A DNA stretch of 7,995 bases from Acidobacteriota bacterium. GTDB taxonomy: Bacteria > Acidobacteriota > Vicinamibacteria > Vicinamibacterales > JAKQTR01. Location of the stretch: positions 1-7,995 of the forward strand of contig JAPKZP010000669.1 in assembly GCA_026393735.1 (NCBI GenBank). The letters run 5' to 3'. This document shows positions 5,485 through 7,995 of this stretch, piece by piece (within the stretch, counting starts at the first letter, position 1; every line of letters starts with the position of its first letter). The notes under the pieces are model-generated. The model was not told the origin of the DNA. It worked only from the letters and a program-made list of their open reading frames with translations, and ran no database searches. The position numbers were made by a program, and so were the translations under genes.

Positions 5485-6651
5485 ATGTCCAGCCGCCGCG
5501 CCTTTCTCCGGACCGTGGCCTGTGCGATGCCAGTCCCGCTGTGGGCCTGGGATCCGCGCGGCCTGCCGGACACGGCTCCGCGCGCCCGGTACTGGGTGTC
5601 CGGGGCCTCGGCCGGTGCCGACTGCAGCGCGTGTCATCTTCAACCCGGGACGCTGGACCGGGGGCATTCCCACCAGCGATCGACCGTGTTCTGCCAGCTC
5701 TGCGCTCAGCGGTGCACCATCAAGAGCGGAGAGACGGGCCGGTGCCGCGCCCGGATGAACGTCGGCGGCGAGCTGCGGTCGCTGGTGTACGGCCGGCCGC
5801 TCGCCGTGCACGTGGACCCGATCGAGAAGAAGCCCTTCTACCACTTCCTGCCCGGGAGCGCGGCGTTCTCGCTCGGCACCTCCGGGTGCCCGCTGCGCTG
5901 CAAGTTCTGCCAGAACTGGCAGCTGTCCCAGTCCAGCCCGGGCGACTACGACGTGGCGTACACCACCCACACCCAGATCGTCGACGAAGCCCGGCGCCGT
6001 GCCGCGCCCGTGGTGGCTTTTACCTACAACGAGCCGACGACCTTCATCGAGTACGCGCTCGACATCGCGGCGCTCGCCCGCCGCCGCGGTCTGCGATCCG
6101 TCATGATCAGCTGCGGCTTCATGAACGAGCGGCCGCTCGCGGATCTGTGCGGCGCGCTCGATGCGATCAAGATCGATCTCAAAGGCTTCAGCGAGGACTT
6201 CTACGCCAACGTGTCCGGCGCCGCTCTGGCCCCGGTCCTGCGCAGCATCAAACAGGTCCACCAGGCCGGCGTGCACCTGGAAATCGTCAATCTCGTCGTG
6301 CCCACGCTGAACGATGCCGACGCCTCGATGCGGGCGCTCGCCGACTGGGTGATGGGCGAACTCGGCCCGGACGTGCCGCTGCACTTCACGCGGTTCCACC
6401 CTGACTACCAGTTGCTGAATCTCCCGCCCACGCCCATCGCGACACTCGAGCGGGCCCGGGCGATGGCGATGGACCGTGGCGTGCGGTACGTCTACGTCGG
6501 GAATGTCCCTGGCCACGCCGGGAACCACACGTACTGCCCCGGATGCAAGGCCGCGGTGATCAAGCGGCAGGATTTCTTCGTCGTCGAATCGAACCTGAAG
6601 AACGGCCGGTGCGGCGCCTGCGGTCGTGCCATCGCCGGCGTCTGGGTATGA
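5485..6651 (+). CDS. amrS: AmmeMemoRadiSam system radical SAM enzyme with Tat-like signal
   Basis: A 388-residue radical S-adenosylmethionine protein related to pyruvate-formate-lyase activating enzymes. It is the radical SAM partner of MEMO and AMMECR1 proteins in a conserved system of unknown substrate. Residues 135-142 (CPLRCKFC) are the CxxxCxxC that binds the [4Fe-4S] cluster. Other hallmarks are the N-terminal Cys set C70, C73, C77, C87; DPIEKKPFYHFLPGS (111-125); TYNEPTTFIEY (180-190); KIDLKGF (229-235); and a C-terminal zinc-ribbon-like pair C351/C354 and C376/C379. The N-terminus reads MSSRRAFLRT followed by a short hydrophobic stretch to about residue 21, which fits a twin-arginine signal. 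Residues 22-63 are an extension not expected in the family and contain C47SAC50H51, a CXXCH motif. The ATG at 5485 is chosen because it places the RR motif at the terminus; there is no good ribosome site. TGA at 6649-6651 lies 11 bases before the next gene, whose ribosome site overlaps this stop, indicating an operon with translational coupling. Confidence 0.93.
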   Translation: MSSRRAFLRTVACAMPVPLWAWDPRGLPDTAPRARYWVSGASAGADCSACHLQPGTLDRGHSHQRSTVFCQLCAQRCTIKSGETGRCRARMNVGGELRSLVYGRPLAVHVDPIEKKPFYHFLPGSAAFSLGTSGCPLRCKFCQNWQLSQSSPGDYDVAYTTHTQIVDEARRRAAPVVAFTYNEPTTFIEYALDIAALARRRGLRSVMISCGFMNERPLADLCGALDAIKIDLKGFSEDFYANVSGAALAPVLRSIKQVHQAGVHLEIVNLVVPTLNDADASMRALADWVMGELGPDVPLHFTRFHPDYQLLNLPPTPIATLERARAMAMDRGVRYVYVGNVPGHAGNHTYCPGCKAAVIKRQDFFVVESNLKNGRCGACGRAIAGVWV

Positions 6652-6655
6652 GGAG
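6650..6655 (+). promoter_or_regulatory. Shine-Dalgarno overlapping the amrS stop codon
   Basis: GAGGAG begins inside the TGA stop of amrS (6649-6651) and lies seven bases before the ATG at 6663. The overlap suggests that ribosomes finishing amrS help start translation of the downstream fusion gene. It also supports the ATG at 6663, which places the lipoprotein signal at the N-terminus. Confidence 0.65.
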
Positions 6656-6662
6656 AACAGCC

Positions 6663-7995
6663 ATGCGCTCAGTCGCAACCGTGGCGTGTGCCATCGCCAT
6701 GGCAGGATGCTTCGGCGACGCCGCGCGGTCGGCCGGGCAGCCGGAGGCGTCGATTCGTCCGCCCGCCGTCGCCGGGCAGTTCTATCCGGACGATCCGGTC
6801 AAGCTGCGGGCCGCCATCGACGGCTTCATGCGCGACGCCGTGCCTGCGACCGTCGACGCTCCGGTGGCGATCGTGGTGCCGCATGCCGGCTACATCTTCT
6901 CGGGACAGATTGCCGCGGACGGCTACAGGCAAGTCGCCGGCCGAGACGTCGACACGGTGGTGATTCTCGGAACCAATCACACGAGCGGCACGTTCCGGCG
7001 CGTGTCCGTGTACGACGGCGCCGGGTACCGTACGCCGCTCGGGGTGGCCGACGTGGACCAGGAACTTGCGGCCGCCCTGGTGAAGGACGGCGGTGCGGTG
7101 TTCGACCGCAGCCTGCACACCGGCGAGCATTCGGTCGAGGTGCAGGTACCTTTCGTGCAGGTCCTGTTTCCCAAGGCGAAGATCGTCCCGGTGGTCGTGG
7201 GTGCCCCGGATGATGAGTCGTGCAGCCGGTTCGGCCGCGCGCTTGCTCAGCTCGGCAAGGGCCGCCGGCTGCTCATTGTCGCCAGCTCCGACCTGTCGCA
7301 CTATCCACCGTTCCGGGAGGCGGTCGAGGTGGACCGCAGTACGCTCGCCGGCATCGAGTCGATGGATCCGTCCAGGCTGTCAAGGGTCATGGCGCAGGCG
7401 AGCGAACGACAGCACCCCGGCCTGGCCACGTGTGCCTGCGGTGAGGGACCGATCCGCGTGGCCATGGAGGCCGCGCGCGGTCTCGGCGCCACCCGTGGGT
7501 TCATCGTCGCGTACGCCAACTCCGGCGACACCGTCATGGGGGACCGGGATCGGGTGGTCGGCTACGGAGCCGTGGCGTTCGGGCGGGGCGCCGGGACCGT
7601 CGAAGGTTCGGCTGTTGCGAGACTCGACCCGGACGCGAGCGGCAGCCTCGGTGTCGACGACAAACGGGTGCTGCTTCGTCTGGCGCGCGAGACGGTGACC
7701 CGCTATCTCACGACCGATACGCTTCCGCTGCCGCGTCGCGGATCGCCAAAGCTGCTGCGCGAGGCCGGGACGTTCGTCACGTGGACGAAGCACGGCGAAC
7801 TCCGCGGCTGCATCGGGAGCCTGGAGCCCGCAGGCACGCTCATCAGGCTGGTGTCGTCGATGGCGCTCGAAGCAGCCTTCAAGGATCCGCGCTTCCCGCC
7901 GATCACCGCCGGCGAACTGAAGGATCTCCAGGTCGAGGTCTCGGTGCTCACGCCGATGAAGCCCGTGGCGGGGCCCGACGCGATTGTCGTGGGAC
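6663..7995 (+). CDS. amrB: MEMO-AMMECR1 fusion (AmmeMemoRadiSam proteins B and A), putative lipoprotein, 3' end outside window
   Basis: The frame is open for 444 codons to the right edge with no stop. Residues 1-16 (MRS, a hydrophobic run, then MAGC) look like a signal peptidase II signal with Cys16 as the lipidated residue. Residues about 30-308 are a MEMO domain (AmrB, in the class III extradiol dioxygenase-like superfamily). Its motifs are RPPAVAGQFYP (32-42), PHAGY (73-77), GTNHT (103-107), HTGEHSVEVQVPF (152-164), SSDLSHY (208-214), a CACGEGPI segment (257-264), and SGDTVMGDRD with VVGYGAVAFG (287-307). H74, H106 and C259 are the likely counterparts of the metal-site His, His and Cys of human MEMO1. 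Residues about 331-444 begin an AMMECR1 domain (AmrA), with GTFVTWTKHGELRGCIGSLEP (369-389) including the invariant LRGCIG, then AAFKDPRFPPI (404-414) and EVSVLTPM (425-432). About 60-80 further residues are expected beyond the window. It follows amrS by 11 bases in the same operon. The biochemical role of the system is not established. Confidence 0.93.
   Translation, partial: MRSVATVACAIAMAGCFGDAARSAGQPEASIRPPAVAGQFYPDDPVKLRAAIDGFMRDAVPATVDAPVAIVVPHAGYIFSGQIAADGYRQVAGRDVDTVVILGTNHTSGTFRRVSVYDGAGYRTPLGVADVDQELAAALVKDGGAVFDRSLHTGEHSVEVQVPFVQVLFPKAKIVPVVVGAPDDESCSRFGRALAQLGKGRRLLIVASSDLSHYPPFREAVEVDRSTLAGIESMDPSRLSRVMAQASERQHPGLATCACGEGPIRVAMEAARGLGATRGFIVAYANSGDTVMGDRDRVVGYGAVAFGRGAGTVEGSAVARLDPDASGSLGVDDKRVLLRLARETVTRYLTTDTLPLPRRGSPKLLREAGTFVTWTKHGELRGCIGSLEPAGTLIRLVSSMALEAAFKDPRFPPITAGELKDLQVEVSVLTPMKPVAGPDAIVVG

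Noticed and set aside
5446..6678. A 410-codon frame on - opposite amrS
   Set aside because: It is an antisense shadow with biased composition and no motif. The + frame has a complete radical SAM signature.
1..7995. CRISPR arrays, tRNA or rRNA genes, insertion sequences, attachment sites
   Set aside because: No regularly spaced repeats, cloverleaf-like segments, transposase frames or flanking inverted repeats were seen on either strand.

Overview
This is a high-GC bacterial window, densely coding, with short intergenic gaps. The gene mix is a UPF0182 membrane protein, a YeiH/UPF0324 transporter, an RDD protein, a trans-sulfuration enzyme and an AmmeMemoRadiSam pair. Apparent Tat and lipoprotein signals point to a didermic (Gram-negative type) soil or sediment bacterium. 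Acidobacteriota is a reasonable guess, but the sequence alone does not prove any phylum.

Layout, left to right. (1) Positions 1 to about 195 hold the C-terminal part of a DUF3422 protein on +. It collides at about 190-200 with the 3' end of a UPF0182 gene on -, and both genes lose their natural C-termini there. (2) A short divergent promoter region (2108-2221) separates UPF0182 from a YeiH-family membrane protein on +, which starts at GTG 2222. (3) A small RDD-domain membrane protein follows on +, preceded by a strong Shine-Dalgarno and a perfect 7-1-7 palindrome. (4) A 14-bp inverted repeat lies between the RDD gene and a convergent PLP-dependent trans-sulfuration enzyme on -. (5) A 195-bp divergent gap with a candidate sigma70 promoter leads into a two-gene + strand operon. 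Its first gene is the AmmeMemoRadiSam radical SAM enzyme (amrS). Its second is a MEMO-AMMECR1 fusion (amrB-amrA) that runs off the right edge of the window.

The operon is the most interesting part. The radical SAM protein begins with a twin-arginine signal-like sequence and carries an extra CXXCH motif. The fusion partner begins with a lipoprotein-type signal (MAGC lipobox). If both signals are real, this poorly understood conserved system would act outside the cytoplasm in this organism. The other genes look like independent transcription units, and nothing shows that they work with the operon. The DUF3422/UPF0182 collision is either a deletion that removed both 3' ends or an assembly artefact.
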